NCBI RefSeq assembly: GCF_900167365.1
Contig: NZ_FUXL01000005.1
Span: 1 to 64,000, forward strand
Direction of reading: 5' to 3'
DNA from: Consotaella salsifontis
GTDB taxonomy: Bacteria > Pseudomonadota > Alphaproteobacteria > Rhizobiales > Rhizobiaceae
DNA: 64,000 nucleotides
In this document: positions 37,667 through 47,143 of the stretch, piece after piece
How the letters are laid out: each line of letters starts with the position of its first letter
How positions within the stretch are numbered: the stretch's first letter is position 1
Program-made: the position numbers and the translations under genes
Notes under the pieces: model-generated
Told to the model about the DNA's origin: nothing
What the model saw: only the letters and a program-made list of their open reading frames with translations
The model's database searches: none

Positions 37667-37951
37667 ATGAGAAAGCTTGCGGGGATAGCAGGATTTGCGC
37701 TCATCGCCAGCTCGGCGCTGGCCGACACCGCGCAGCCGGCGACGTCAAATGTCAATGTCTACCAGTACGCGCTAGAGCATCCGGCCAACGATACGAGCGT
37801 GCCGTTCCTGCCCGTTCTTGGCGAGTCCGTACCCGCGAAGGTCAAGATCGAGGAGCCGCAGAAGGGGGGCCGCTACGGCTACTTCTATTATGCCGGCCAG
37901 CCGATCATCGTCGATCTCGCCACCCGCAGCGTCGTGCGCATCGGCCAATAA
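37667..37951 (+). CDS. small secreted protein, DUF1236-like
   Basis: A 94-residue protein with a signal peptide (MRKLAGIAGFALIASSALA, cleavage before DTAQP). The C-terminal half (VPAKVKIEEP, YGYFYYAGQPIIVDLATRSV) resembles the short DUF1236-type repeat of periplasmic proteins (IPAxV..., Y.Y.....VLVDP.TR.VV.V). ATG 37667 is chosen because GGAG lies 9 nt upstream and the signal peptide begins there; the frame upstream is not coding. Function unknown, probably periplasmic. It is convergent with olsB. Confidence 0.7.
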   Translation: MRKLAGIAGFALIASSALADTAQPATSNVNVYQYALEHPANDTSVPFLPVLGESVPAKVKIEEPQKGGRYGYFYYAGQPIIVDLATRSVVRIGQ

Positions 37952-38008
37952 GCGGGAACAGGCGGGAGGCCATGGAGTAGCGGGCAAAACCTCCGCAGAT
38001 CGTTAGGA

Positions 38009-38938
38009 TCAGGCGGCAAACCGCCCGGCATCGGCGCCATAATGGCCGATATAGCGCGGATTGATGTTCTCCACCGGCAGGACGACCAGAACGTCTGTGG
38101 TGCCGAACTGATAGTCCACCACCGCGCCCTCGCCGATATAGCCCCCGAGGCGTAGATATCCCTTGAGCAGCGGCGGAAGCTGCGCCAGCGCCCTCTTCGG
38201 GTCGGGGCATTCGCCTGGAATCACGACGCTGCGGTGAGGCAGAGCCGCCACGCGCCACTCGTCTGGCGCCTTGGCGTGGTTCGCCAGAAAGGTCAGCGGC
38301 AAGGTGAGAGTGGAGAGCTCGGTGCCGGAAAGGGAGGCACAGCCGAACAGCACATCCACCTTGTGGTGGAGCACATAGGCCCAGATCCCCTGCCATAGCA
38401 GCTCGACCGTGCGTTTGCCGCGATAGTCCTTGAGCACGCAGGAGCGGCCGAGCTCCAGGAAGCGCTTGCCTGGATGGCGCAGGATCATCGGCCCGATATC
38501 GAATTCGCTCGCGGTATAGAACCCGCCCGCCAATGCCGCCGACGTATCGCGCATCAGGCGGTAGGTGCCGACGATCTGTTCGGTGAGAACGGCGCTTTTC
38601 TGCGTATCGATGACGAGAAGATGGTCGCAATAACGATCGAACCCATCCTTGTCCCGGCGGGTCATGCGCTGGAGCGCCGAAGGCTGGGCCGCCATTTCTT
38701 CGTAGAAGACGTGATAGCGCAGCTGCTGGGCTGCCTTGATCTCCTCGCGAGAGCGCGCGAGGCGTACTTCCATACCGCCGAGCCGGCCAAGAACCCCCAT
38801 AGTCGGATCGATACTCATGGCCTGTCGCGGCATGGGAACGAACGACGCCATCTTGGCGCCGAGCGGTTTCACCTTTTCGCCCAAGGGCTTCGCCATTCTT
38901 CGGATGCGTCCGCCTTCCCGTCCATGATCAAGGCTCAT
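38009..38938 (-). CDS. olsB: L-ornithine N(alpha)-acyltransferase OlsB (GNAT/hemolysin-like)
   Basis: A 309-residue acyltransferase that should transfer a 3-hydroxy fatty acid from acyl carrier protein to ornithine, the first step of ornithine lipid synthesis. Family blocks are LARSREEIKAAQQLRYHVFY, DHLLVID, VGTYRLMR, FLELGRSCVL and LFGCASLSGTE. ATG 38938 is taken as start; inner Met residues (MAKPLGEK, MASFVPMP) are alternatives and the open frame upstream lacks similarity. The partner OlsA is not in the window. Confidence 0.82.
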   Translation of the reverse strand: MSLDHGREGGRIRRMAKPLGEKVKPLGAKMASFVPMPRQAMSIDPTMGVLGRLGGMEVRLARSREEIKAAQQLRYHVFYEEMAAQPSALQRMTRRDKDGFDRYCDHLLVIDTQKSAVLTEQIVGTYRLMRDTSAALAGGFYTASEFDIGPMILRHPGKRFLELGRSCVLKDYRGKRTVELLWQGIWAYVLHHKVDVLFGCASLSGTELSTLTLPLTFLANHAKAPDEWRVAALPHRSVVIPGECPDPKRALAQLPPLLKGYLRLGGYIGEGAVVDYQFGTTDVLVVLPVENINPRYIGHYGADAGRFAA

Positions 38939-39202
38939 CGCCGTCCTCCTGGCCCCCGGATTCTGGCAAGGCCAGACCGATCGAGGCGCACCGAGAGCAG
39001 ATGGCTCAAAAGCCGGTCGCCCTCTGGCTCCATCCAAAGACCATCGCGGTTCTTCGGCTGCTCATCTCCTAGCCTACGTCCGGCGACATTTTGATGACTT
39101 GTCACGAACGCGGGGAGGCAGCCTCATCGAACCATCATGAACATTGTGGAGGACGGAGGGCACGCACGCAAGCGGTAAGCTTCCGACGTCCCGCCGCGGC
39201 CT

Positions 39203-40195
39203 TCAAGGCATGGCGACGACGAGGCGGCCGCGCACCTTACCCTCGGTGATCTCCCTTCCCGCCTCGATGATATCGGCAAAGCCAATGTCCTTCGTGATCG
39301 CGGCGAGCTTCCCAGGGTCGAGATCGGCGGCGATCCTCGCCCAGGTGCGCTGACGCTCGGCCCGCGACACCCGCGAGGCATCGACGCCCAGCAGCGACAC
39401 GGCGCGCAGGATGAAAGGCGCGACGGAGGTCGGCAAGTCCATACCACTGGCATTGCCGCAGCAGGCGACGGCACCGCCATGCTTGATGGATGCGAGCATA
39501 TGAGCAAGCGTCACGCCGCCGACCGCGTCGACGCCCGCCGCCCAACGCTGGGCTTCCAGCGGCTTGGGCGCACTCGCGAGCTCCGCGCGATCGATGACCT
39601 CGGCAGCGCCGAGCCCCTTCAGGAATTCATCCTCCTCGCGCCGCCCGGTCACGGCGACGACATGCCAGCCGAGCTTGGCGAGAATGGCAATGGCGACTGA
39701 GCCGACGCCGCCGGAGGCACCCGTCACCACCACCGGCCCGCGCTCCGGCGTCATGCCCAGTTCCTCCAGGCGCATGACGCAGCGCATGGCGGTGAAACCC
39801 GCCGTGCCAACGGCCATGGCATCGCGCATGGAGAAGCCGTTCGGCAGGGCAACCAGCCAGTCGCCGTCGACGCGGGCGCGTTCGGCGAAGGCGCCGTAAT
39901 GGCTCTCGCCGATGCCCCAGCCGTTGAGAATCACCTTGTCGCCGACCTTCCAGTCGGCATGGGAGGAGGAGATGACGGTGCCCGCGAGGTCAATGCCAGG
40001 AACCAGCGGAAAGCGCCGGACGATCGGCGCCTTGCCGGTGAGGGCGAGGCCGTCCTTGTAATTGATGGTGGTGGCCGCGACGGCGATCTCGACATTGCCG
40101 TCCATGAGGTCGGCCGGCGTCATGTCGACGACGGAAACCGATTGGCGCTTGTTCTCATCGCGCTCCACCAGGATCGCCTTGAAGCTCTGCGTCAT
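39203..40195 (-). CDS. acuI: acrylyl-CoA reductase AcuI-type (MDR family, NADPH)
   Basis: A 330-residue zinc-free medium-chain reductase. It has INYKDGLALTGK and VPGIDLAGTV at the N-terminus, the nucleotide motif TGASGGVGSVA, and VTGRREEDEFLKGLGA, all typical of the AcuI/YhdH group. This group reduces acryloyl-CoA to propionyl-CoA, as in DMSP or 3-hydroxypropionate metabolism. The ATG overlaps the lspA stop (40192-40195). Activity on other enoyl compounds is possible, so the symbol is by family. Confidence 0.78.
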   Translation of the reverse strand: MTQSFKAILVERDENKRQSVSVVDMTPADLMDGNVEIAVAATTINYKDGLALTGKAPIVRRFPLVPGIDLAGTVISSSHADWKVGDKVILNGWGIGESHYGAFAERARVDGDWLVALPNGFSMRDAMAVGTAGFTAMRCVMRLEELGMTPERGPVVVTGASGGVGSVAIAILAKLGWHVVAVTGRREEDEFLKGLGAAEVIDRAELASAPKPLEAQRWAAGVDAVGGVTLAHMLASIKHGGAVACCGNASGMDLPTSVAPFILRAVSLLGVDASRVSRAERQRTWARIAADLDPGKLAAITKDIGFADIIEAGREITEGKVRGRLVVAMP

Positions 40196-40695
40196 GAGGA
40201 TGGCCCTTCCTTGGCTCCTGTCCGCCGGTCGTGATCGAGGATGAACTCGTCGAGGATCACCAGCCCCGCCCCCACCGTGATGAAGGTATCGGCGAGGTTG
40301 AAGATGGCGAACGACCAGACCGGCGTGTGAAAAAGGATGTAGTCGACAACATAGCCGAGGCGAAGGCGGTCGATGAGATTGCCCACAGCGCCCCCGACAA
40401 TGATGGCGAAGGCGAAATGACTGACCCAGCGCGTCGGCGGCGTCTTTCGCCAAAGCCAGAAGACGAAGACGAGCACGAGGAGCGCGACGGCCGAGAGGCC
40501 GAAGACACTCATGCCGGAGAAGAGAGAGAACGAGATGCCCTCGTTGCGGGTGTGGTAGAGCGCGAGGAAGGGCAGAACCGGGACGCCATCGCCAAGCGGG
40601 ATGGTCGCCACGATCGCCGCCTTGATCAGCTGGTCCGCCAGAACCGCCAGCGCGACGATAATGGCGCCACGCGCAAAGACCGCCGAAGGCCTCAC
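40192..40695 (-). CDS. lspA: lipoprotein signal peptidase (signal peptidase II)
   Basis: A 167-residue membrane aspartyl protease that cleaves prolipoprotein signal peptides. It has four hydrophobic helices. The first holds LADQLIKAA, NEGISFSLFS follows, and the catalytic Asp pair is in GYVVDYILF and FNLADTFITVG. It overlaps genes on both sides by 4 nt (ATGA-type junctions), so acuI-like, lspA and the rRNA methyltransferase gene form one translation unit. Confidence 0.92.
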   Translation of the reverse strand: MRPSAVFARGAIIVALAVLADQLIKAAIVATIPLGDGVPVLPFLALYHTRNEGISFSLFSGMSVFGLSAVALLVLVFVFWLWRKTPPTRWVSHFAFAIIVGGAVGNLIDRLRLGYVVDYILFHTPVWSFAIFNLADTFITVGAGLVILDEFILDHDRRTGAKEGPSS

Positions 40696-41558
40696 AGCTT
40701 CAGCGCGCTCCGCCGCGCCTCGAACAGCATGACCGCCGTCGCCACCGCGAGATTGAGGCTGTCGGCCCGCCCCGCCTGCGGAATGCGTGCCAGCACATCG
40801 CAGGCACCGGCCAGAGTATCCGACAGGCCGACCTGCTCGTTGCCCATCAGCAGGACCGTCGGTCGCTTGCCATAGGCCGGCTCGCGAAAATCGGTCGTGC
40901 CCGTCATGTGGGTGCCGACGAGAAGGCCGCCGAAGCCCGCGCGCCAGGAAAGGAACTCGGCCTCGCTGACGCGCGCCAGCGGCACCGAGAAGATCGATCC
41001 CATGGTCGCGCGCACTGCCTCAAGGCCGAAGGGGTCGACCGTATCGCCCACCAGCATCACGGCCCTCGCGCCGGCCGCGTCGGCCGTGCGGATGATGGTG
41101 CCGAGATTGCCAGGGTCGCGGACGCGGTCCAGGGCGACGACGACGCCGTGCTTGCCGAAATCGATCTTCTCCGGCGGCAGAGTCTTCTGGCGGAAAACGC
41201 CGATCGCGCTTTGCGGGTTGTCCCGACGACTGATGGCGGCGAGCACCTTCTCGTTGGCCTCGATGACATCGGCACCGAGCGCCACGGTCTTTGCCGCCGC
41301 CTTGGACAGTGCCGGATGGTCGAGATCGGCCTTGCGCACCACCAGCGTCTCGATGCGCCAGCCGGCCTCGAGCGCGTCGAGCACGAGCTTCAGCCCCTCG
41401 GCGAGGAAGAGCCCGGCCTCGCCCCGGTGCTGCTTCTTCTGGGCGAGAAGGCGGATATCCTTGACCAGCGGATTGGAGACGCTCGTCACTTCCTTGACAC
41501 GGCCGGGCGCGGCCGTGGAGCGGCGCGGCTTCTGCTGGGTATCGGCGGGCTCAGACAT
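40692..41558 (-). CDS. TrmH/SpoU-family RNA 2'-O-methyltransferase
   Basis: A 288-residue SPOUT methyltransferase. It has an N-terminal substrate-binding domain (GLFLAEGLKLVLDALEAG), then motif 1 DRVRDPGNLGTIIRTADAAG, motif 2 LLMGNEQVGLSD and motif 3 IPQAGRADSLNLAVATAV. It should methylate the ribose 2'-O of a tRNA or rRNA nucleotide; the target cannot be told from the motifs. It overlaps lspA downstream and the next methyltransferase gene upstream. Confidence 0.88.
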   Translation of the reverse strand: MSEPADTQQKPRRSTAAPGRVKEVTSVSNPLVKDIRLLAQKKQHRGEAGLFLAEGLKLVLDALEAGWRIETLVVRKADLDHPALSKAAAKTVALGADVIEANEKVLAAISRRDNPQSAIGVFRQKTLPPEKIDFGKHGVVVALDRVRDPGNLGTIIRTADAAGARAVMLVGDTVDPFGLEAVRATMGSIFSVPLARVSEAEFLSWRAGFGGLLVGTHMTGTTDFREPAYGKRPTVLLMGNEQVGLSDTLAGACDVLARIPQAGRADSLNLAVATAVMLFEARRSALKL

Positions 41559-42648
41559 CGGCGATCCATCGCGAGAACAGCGAGGTCGAAAGTCGGCGCG
41601 GCTCCGCCCCTTCTTCCTCGATGACGAGTTCGCCCGATTCGACGGCGCCGCCCCTTCCCCGCATGGCCTCGGCCATCAGCGCCGAAAGCGTGTAGAAGGA
41701 AGCGCGGATCGAATAGGCAGTGAGGACGACGAAAAGCGGCCTGTCAGTCAGAAGCTCTCGCGTCAGGGACAGAAGATAGGGCAGATCGTCGAAAAGCTGC
41801 CAAACTTCCCCTTTGGGGCCACGCCCGTATTTCGGCGGGTCGAGCAGGATGGCGTCATAGCGGCTGCCGCGTCGCACCTCGCGCTCGGCATAGCGCACCG
41901 CGTCCTCGCAGATCCAACGGATGGGCCGATCGCCAAGCCCCGCCAGCTCCTGATTCTCCCGCGCCCAGCCGATCGCCTTCTTGGAAGCGTCGACATGCGT
42001 GACTTCCGCCCCGGCGCGCGCGCCGATGAGAGAGGCGACGCCGGTATAGCCGAAAAGGTTGAGAAGACGGACCGGGCCCCGCGCCCGCACCTTCTCCTCA
42101 ATGAAGGCCCAGTGCGCTGCCTGCTCGGGAAACACGCCGACATGGCGGAAGGAGGTAAAGCGCCCGAGATAGGAAAGGCCGTCATGGGCGAGCGGCCAGG
42201 TTTCGCCGAGCGGAACCTTGGGAAAGCGCCAGCGGCCCGTGCCCTCCTCCTCCGTATCACCGGTGAAGACGGCGTCGACGTCCTCCCAACGCGCCTCGCC
42301 GAGGCGGCGCGGCCAGATCGCCTGGTTCTCCGGTCGGCGAACGAGAAGCGGACCGTATCGCTCGAGCTTCTCGCCTCCTCCTGAATCGATCAGACCGTAG
42401 TCTCGGTCGGATGCCACGGAGAGGATCACCGGAAGGCGCTCGAGGGGACGCGCACCCTCGCGCACGGCCAGGGGTGGACGCGCCGGGCGCTCCTCCGGCT
42501 CCGCCGGATCTAACGGTTGGGGAACGCGCGGATTGCGGCGCTTGGCTTCGCTCGCGCCACCAGCATGCGACGTTGTGCCGCTTGCTCTGTCATGGCGAAG
42601 GGCGGGGCGATCCTTTGCTCCGCCTGATGGCCGGTGCGGTCGGCGCAC
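41551..42648 (-). CDS. class I SAM-dependent methyltransferase, RlmI-like
   Basis: Up to 365 residues. The C-terminal two thirds is a Rossmann methyltransferase: LLNLFGYTGVASL (motif I), THVDASKKAI, and the catalytic-type motif ILLDPPKYGRGPKGE. The DPPKYG motif and SAM domain resemble 23S rRNA m5C methyltransferase RlmI and its relatives. The first 60-70 residues are Arg/Pro-rich and may not be translated; the real start is probably nearer LPVILSVASDRDYGLID. It overlaps the SpoU gene by 8 nt. The RNA target is inferred. Confidence 0.78.
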   Translation of the reverse strand: MRRPHRPSGGAKDRPALRHDRASGTTSHAGGASEAKRRNPRVPQPLDPAEPEERPARPPLAVREGARPLERLPVILSVASDRDYGLIDSGGGEKLERYGPLLVRRPENQAIWPRRLGEARWEDVDAVFTGDTEEEGTGRWRFPKVPLGETWPLAHDGLSYLGRFTSFRHVGVFPEQAAHWAFIEEKVRARGPVRLLNLFGYTGVASLIGARAGAEVTHVDASKKAIGWARENQELAGLGDRPIRWICEDAVRYAEREVRRGSRYDAILLDPPKYGRGPKGEVWQLFDDLPYLLSLTRELLTDRPLFVVLTAYSIRASFYTLSALMAEAMRGRGGAVESGELVIEEEGAEPRRLSTSLFSRWIADV

Positions 42649-42756
42649 GCGCAGCCCTCCGTTCTGGTGTGATTGCGAATCGCGGGGGCCGCGTTTGGTC
42701 CTGGCCGAAGAGTTGGCCGCCGCCTATTTTGCCGCCGGCGTCCCGCCGCCTTTGGC

Positions 42757-43134
42757 TTATGCGGTCCGGGTCGGCGCCAGGGCGGTCCCGCCACCGGCCG
42801 ATGCGGCCAGCTGGTCGCGCTCGGCCCTCATGCGACGGGCGCGCTCGCGCGCCTCCTCCGCCTCGTTCCTGGCGCGTTCCAGCTCATGCTTCCGGCGAAA
42901 AGCGGCGCGGCGGTAGTGAGCCTGCGTGACGAAGGTGCCGATGCCGCCCAGGAAGACGCCGACGATGAGAAAACCCATGAGCAGCACGAAGAGCGGCGCC
43001 GACAGCTGAAGCTGCGGCAATGTGCCGAGTGGGTCGAGCGACAGGGTCGTCATCTCCCGGTTGGCGACGCAGAAGATGATCAGCACCACCGCGATCGGAA
43101 CCAGAATGACGAAGGAAATGACTTTGGAAACCAT
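42757..43134 (-). CDS. LapA-domain (DUF1049) inner-membrane protein
   Basis: 125 residues. Two transmembrane helices (VISFVILVPIAVVLIIFCVA and LFVLLMGFLIVGVFLGGIG) surround NREMTTLSLDPLG, the LapA/DUF1049 pattern. A charged coiled-coil tail (HELERARNEAEEARERARR) follows. Homologues include E. coli LapA, which takes part in LPS-assembly control. It lies between ihfB and the methyltransferase genes, a common rhizobial order with sppA-ihfB upstream. Confidence 0.8.
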   Translation of the reverse strand: MVSKVISFVILVPIAVVLIIFCVANREMTTLSLDPLGTLPQLQLSAPLFVLLMGFLIVGVFLGGIGTFVTQAHYRRAAFRRKHELERARNEAEEARERARRMRAERDQLAASAGGGTALAPTRTA

Positions 43135-43310
43135 GGACCGTTCTCAGCAGACGCAAGGTGCCGGCCGCTCGCGGGAGCCGCCGCTCTTCGTCTAGTATGG
43201 TCTGGGGGCACGAGCCGTCAACGTCGCGAGGGCGGAAAGCTTAACCCTTGGCTGACGGATAACCGTCTTCCCGCTCAGCTCTCGTCGAAACCGCGCGAAG
43301 AGACCGCTGG

Positions 43311-43595
43311 TCAATCGCCGCTGTTCAGACGCTCGCGCAATTCCTTGCCCGCCTTGAAGAAGGGCACCCACTTCTCTTCGACGTCCACCGTGTCGCCGGT
43401 GCGCGGGTTGCGGCCGGCGCGCGGCGGGCGGTTCTTGACGGAGAAGGCGCCAAATCCGCGCAGCTCCACGCGATCGCTCTCGCAGAGCGCCTCCGTGATC
43501 TCGTCGAAGATCGCGTTGACGATCGTCTCCACGTCCCGCTGATAGAGATGGGGATTACGGCTCGCGATAATCTGCACGAGTTCGGACTTGATCAC
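43311..43595 (-). CDS. ihfB: integration host factor subunit beta
   Basis: A 94-residue DNA-bending protein of the HU/IHF family. It begins [17 protein letters not shown], with [11 protein letters not shown] and the beta-arm tip region [14 protein letters not shown] that inserts Pro into the minor groove. [14 protein letters not shown] is the typical IhfB end. It pairs with IhfA (not here). It serves sigma-54 promoters, among others; rpoN is 3.7 kb away. It follows sppA, as in many alphaproteobacteria. Confidence 0.94.
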   Translation of the reverse strand: MIKSELVQIIASRNPHLYQRDVETIVNAIFDEITEALCESDRVELRGFGAFSVKNRPPRAGRNPRTGDTVDVEEKWVPFFKAGKELRERLNSGD

Positions 43596-43722
43596 TTATT
43601 CCTCCAGCGCCGCACCGAACCGGCATCTGCCTCGCGTCCAACGGCTCTGATCGCCGCCAATGGCAGCATTGGTTGTTCCCCAAAATAACAAACGCCAGCC
43701 CGCGTCGACGGACTTGCGCCTG

Positions 43723-44682
43723 TCACCGAAGCTGCCAGAGCGACACGAGGCCGTCAAGTCGCGCCGCCGGCCCGGCAAGCGCCTCGGCAAGGCTGCGCGC
43801 CGACGGGTCGAGTCCCACGAGGGAGAACGCCGCCGAGCGCGCATTCTCGATAAAGGCGAAACGACCCTCCCGATCCGGCTTGCGATCGACGATGGCCAGT
43901 CCCTTCGGCATGTCGGGCTGGGCCTCGAGCCAGGCGCGCAGTTCGACCTCGCCGCCGATGGTGTCGACCAGGCCATTCTTGACCCCCTGCTGCCCGGTGA
44001 AGATCGAGCCGTCGGCGAGCTCCAGCACATCCTCCCGACTCATCTTGCGCCGTTCCGCCACCAGATCGACGAACCAGCCATAGGTGTCGGCGACGATGCG
44101 TCCAAGCATGGCGCGCGCCTCGGGATCGGTCGGGTGGAAGGGCGAAGGCTCGGCCTTCAGCGGCGCCGACTTCACCGCGTCGATCTTGACGCCGATCGTG
44201 TCGAGCAGCTTCGAGGCATCGGCAAATTGGATGAGGACGCCGATCGAGCCGACGATGGACGTGTTGTGGGCGACGATATGGTCGGCGGCGCTGGCGATCA
44301 TGTATCCCGCCGAGGCCGCGAGGCTGCCAACCTCGGCAGCCACCGGCTTGACCTCGGCTATGGCGCGGGCCGCCTCGTAAATGGTTTCGCCGCCCGTCGT
44401 TGTGCCGCCGGGCGAATCGATGCGCAGAATGACGGCGCGCACCTTGGGATCCGTTCGCAGCCCGTCCATGAGGCGCAGCAGATCGCGATCCTCCGTGACG
44501 ACGCCCTCGATCGAGATCCTGGCGATCTGGTCGCCCCCGAGCCAGGATTCCTCCGGGCCGCGCAACAACAGCGCCGCGCCGACCACGGCCAGCGCCAGGA
44601 TCGCGATCGCAGCAAAGCGCCAGAAGCCGAGCTTGCGTCGCAGCCAACGCCGGTCCATGAGGTCGTAAGGGTCGTGCGCCAA
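43723..44682 (-). CDS. sppA: signal peptide peptidase SppA
   Basis: A 319-residue single-domain serine protease of the inner membrane. One N-terminal helix (FAAIAILALAVVGAALLL) precedes the protease domain with IDSPGGTTTGGE, the nucleophile region GSLAASAGYMIA and VGSIGVLIQF. It degrades released signal peptides. I chose TTG 44682 because GGAG lies 6 nt upstream; the first ATG in this frame (44658) has no ribosome site, and the longer frame upstream is not typical. It diverges from lptC. Confidence 0.85.
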   Translation of the reverse strand: MAHDPYDLMDRRWLRRKLGFWRFAAIAILALAVVGAALLLRGPEESWLGGDQIARISIEGVVTEDRDLLRLMDGLRTDPKVRAVILRIDSPGGTTTGGETIYEAARAIAEVKPVAAEVGSLAASAGYMIASAADHIVAHNTSIVGSIGVLIQFADASKLLDTIGVKIDAVKSAPLKAEPSPFHPTDPEARAMLGRIVADTYGWFVDLVAERRKMSREDVLELADGSIFTGQQGVKNGLVDTIGGEVELRAWLEAQPDMPKGLAIVDRKPDREGRFAFIENARSAAFSLVGLDPSARSLAEALAGPAARLDGLVSLWQLR

Positions 44683-44883
44683 GCTTTTCTCCGCCAGAAA
44701 TATCAGAGGGCCACCGACCGATAGTGTCTCGCCGCATCCTTGCCAAGGCAAGATGGGCGCCTCGATGGCGTGACAGGGGGTTACGAGCGACGTAAAAATC
44801 CCATATTCGCAGAGGAGACTGTGCCGTTACCATCAGGGGATGGAGGCAAAGCCTCGCTCCGACGCCGATTTGGGAAGGATCCC

Positions 44884-45612
44884 GTGCTCGATCGATCCAG
44901 TGACGCCGTCACGAACATCCGCGACGAGCGGCCCGCCAGCATGGGAAACGAGCCGGGACGCGCGGAGGCCCCCCCGCGTCTTGAGCGCGAGTTCCGGCGT
45001 GCGCGGCGCCATTCGACGCTCGTTCGGATTCTGCGGATCAGCCTGCCGGTCCTCGCTGTGCTCATTCTTCTTGCTGCCGGCGCCAAGACCTGGCTCGCCC
45101 GTCTGATACCAGACGACATGAGCCTGGCCAACGTAACCGTCTCTGATGGGCGCATCGTGATGGAAGCGCCGCGCCTTTCCGGCTTCGACAGCCATGACCA
45201 GCCTTACTGGATGGTCGCCGACAAGGCCTATCAGTCGGTGGGCGATGGCCGCATCGACCTGGAAGGCGTTCGCGCCAATCTTTCCCTGACCGACGGCACC
45301 ACCGTCGACATCAGCGCCACCAAGGGTCAATTCGATCCGGAAAAGCAGACCCTCAGCCTCGATGACAAGATTACTGTAAGGACGTCCAGTGGTATGACGG
45401 CCGAAATGCAGCATGCCGACGTCAACATCGCCAAGAATGAGCTGACGGGCCAAGGTCCGGTTGAGATCACGACGCAAAGCCAGACGGTGCATGCCGGCAG
45501 CCTCAAGGTGGCGGGCGGTGGCAAGCTTCTGTCATTCGGCGATCGCGTGAAGATGACGCTGTTGCCGGAGAAGACTGATACGCCGTCCCAACCCGGCGCC
45601 GGGAGCCGATAG
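44884..45612 (+). CDS. lptC: LPS export ABC transporter periplasmic protein LptC
   Basis: Bitopic LptC, part of the Lpt bridge that carries lipopolysaccharide to the outer membrane. A single helix (RISLPVLAVLILLAAGAK) follows a polar cytoplasmic stretch. The beta-jellyroll then starts LANVTVSDGRIVMEAPRLSG and includes GTTVDISATKGQFDPEKQTL. The start is uncertain: GTG 44884 has AAGGA 4 nt upstream and gives 242 residues; ATG 44941, GTG 44822 or TTG 44740 are alternatives. lptA follows by 9 nt and lptB after that. Confidence 0.83.
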   Translation: MLDRSSDAVTNIRDERPASMGNEPGRAEAPPRLEREFRRARRHSTLVRILRISLPVLAVLILLAAGAKTWLARLIPDDMSLANVTVSDGRIVMEAPRLSGFDSHDQPYWMVADKAYQSVGDGRIDLEGVRANLSLTDGTTVDISATKGQFDPEKQTLSLDDKITVRTSSGMTAEMQHADVNIAKNELTGQGPVEITTQSQTVHAGSLKVAGGGKLLSFGDRVKMTLLPEKTDTPSQPGAGSR

Positions 45613-45621
45613 GATTTTTCC

Positions 45622-46230
45622 ATGACGAAACTGCTTTCTGCCATGCTCATTGCCGGCGCCCTCGCCCTGCCGGCATCGACAATCGGGGCCGGAGCGCAAG
45701 GCTTCGGCAATACGTTCGGCGGCCTCCAGATGTCGCAGGATCAGCCGATCGCCATCGAGTCGAACCAGCTCGACGTCAACGACGCCGACGCGATGGCGGT
45801 CTTCACCGGCAACGTGCAGGTCACGCAAGGCGAAACGCTGCTCAAGACCGGCAAGCTTGTCGTACACTACGCCAAGCAAGCGGCCGGCGGCGACTCCGCC
45901 GATGGGAAGGCCAAGCCGGCAGCGGCCAGCCTGCCCGGCGGCGGCGGCGAGATCGAGAAGCTCGAGGCCAGCGAGAACGTCTACATCAAGTCGAACGATC
46001 AGGTGGCGACCGCCCAGCAAGCGACGTTCGACATGACCACACAGCTCGCCGTGATGACCGGCGACGTCGTGCTCACCCAAGGCGACAATGTCGCGGCCGG
46101 ATGCCGGCTTACCATTCACATGGATACCAGTGTCGCCCGCCTGGAAAGCGGCAACTGCGGTGGCGCGAAGGGCGAAGGCCGTGTGCGCGTCATGCTCACG
46201 ACCAAGCAGAAGCCTGAGGGCCAGCAATGA
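45622..46230 (+). CDS. lptA: LPS transport periplasmic protein LptA
   Basis: A 202-residue OstA-like protein with a signal peptide (KLLSAMLIAGALALPAS, cleavage near AQG). Jellyroll repeats include IAIESNQLDVNDADAMAVFT, GNVQVTQGETLLKTGKLVV and GDVVLTQGDNVAAGCRL. LptA monomers join LptC to LptDE across the periplasm. An Ala/Gly-rich insertion (KPAAASLPGGGGE) interrupts the middle of the fold, as in other rhizobial members. It lies between lptC and lptB. Confidence 0.88.
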   Translation: MTKLLSAMLIAGALALPASTIGAGAQGFGNTFGGLQMSQDQPIAIESNQLDVNDADAMAVFTGNVQVTQGETLLKTGKLVVHYAKQAAGGDSADGKAKPAAASLPGGGGEIEKLEASENVYIKSNDQVATAQQATFDMTTQLAVMTGDVVLTQGDNVAAGCRLTIHMDTSVARLESGNCGGAKGEGRVRVMLTTKQKPEGQQ

Positions 46231-46291
46231 TCGCCGACGTGCTGCGCCAGCCATCGCCGAGAGATTGGCCGGCCCTCGGGAGACGGCGCCC

Positions 46292-47074
46292 ATGAGCCTC
46301 GTGGATGACCGGGCGGCCGATCAGGGTGCGACTGGGCCGACCGTCGGCTCCGAGGGTGCGCTCGTCGCCAGCGGCCTCACCAAGACCTATCGCGGCCGAC
46401 GCGTGGTCGATGATGTCGCGCTGTCGGTTCGGCGCGGCGAGGCCGTCGGGCTTCTCGGGCCCAACGGTGCCGGCAAGACCACCTGTTTCTACATGATCAC
46501 CGGCCTCGTGCCGGTGGATCGCGGCCGCATCGAGCTCGACGGCCATGACATCACCGGTGTGCCGATGTACCGGCGCGCGCGCCTCGGTATCGGCTACCTG
46601 CCGCAGGAAGCCTCGATCTTTCGCGGCCTTTCCGTCGAGGATAACATTCGCTCCGTCCTGGAACTCGTGGAGAAGGACAAGGCCAAGCGCGAGGCGGAGC
46701 TGACGTCGCTGCTCGAGGAATTCCACATCGCGCATCTGCGCAAGCAGGCATCCACCTCGCTGTCCGGCGGTGAACGACGGCGCTGCGAGATCGCGCGAGC
46801 ACTGGCCACTCATCCGACCTTCATGCTGCTGGACGAACCGTTCGCCGGCGTCGATCCGATCGCGGTGGCCGATATCCAGGCTCTGGTCCGCCATCTGACA
46901 CGGCGCGGCATCGGCGTACTGATCACCGACCACAACGTTCGCGAAACCCTCGGCCTGATCGACCGCGCCTACATCATGCACGCGGGCGCCGTGCTGACCC
47001 ACGGCAGTCCCCAGGAAATCGTCGACAACATCGAGGTCCGGCGCTTCTATCTGGGCGACCGTTTCACCTTCTGA
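46292..47074 (+). CDS. lptB: LPS export ABC transporter ATP-binding protein LptB
   Basis: A 260-residue ATPase that powers LPS extraction with LptFG. It has Walker A GPNGAGKTT, LPQEASIFRGLSVEDNI at the Q-loop, signature LSGGERRR and Walker B FMLLDEPFAGVDPIAV, and ends FYLGDRFTF, all hallmark LptB. ATG 46292 has GGGAG 9 nt upstream; the open frame starting at 46088 overlaps lptA and is not real. A 22-residue N-terminal lead precedes the ABC domain. lptFG are not in the window. Confidence 0.92.
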   Translation: MSLVDDRAADQGATGPTVGSEGALVASGLTKTYRGRRVVDDVALSVRRGEAVGLLGPNGAGKTTCFYMITGLVPVDRGRIELDGHDITGVPMYRRARLGIGYLPQEASIFRGLSVEDNIRSVLELVEKDKAKREAELTSLLEEFHIAHLRKQASTSLSGGERRRCEIARALATHPTFMLLDEPFAGVDPIAVADIQALVRHLTRRGIGVLITDHNVRETLGLIDRAYIMHAGAVLTHGSPQEIVDNIEVRRFYLGDRFTF

Positions 47075-47143
47075 TCCAGGGCCTGCCACGGCATTCCGCC
47101 TGTCGTGCCGGCAATCGTGGTCGAGGCGGCGCATCGACAGACG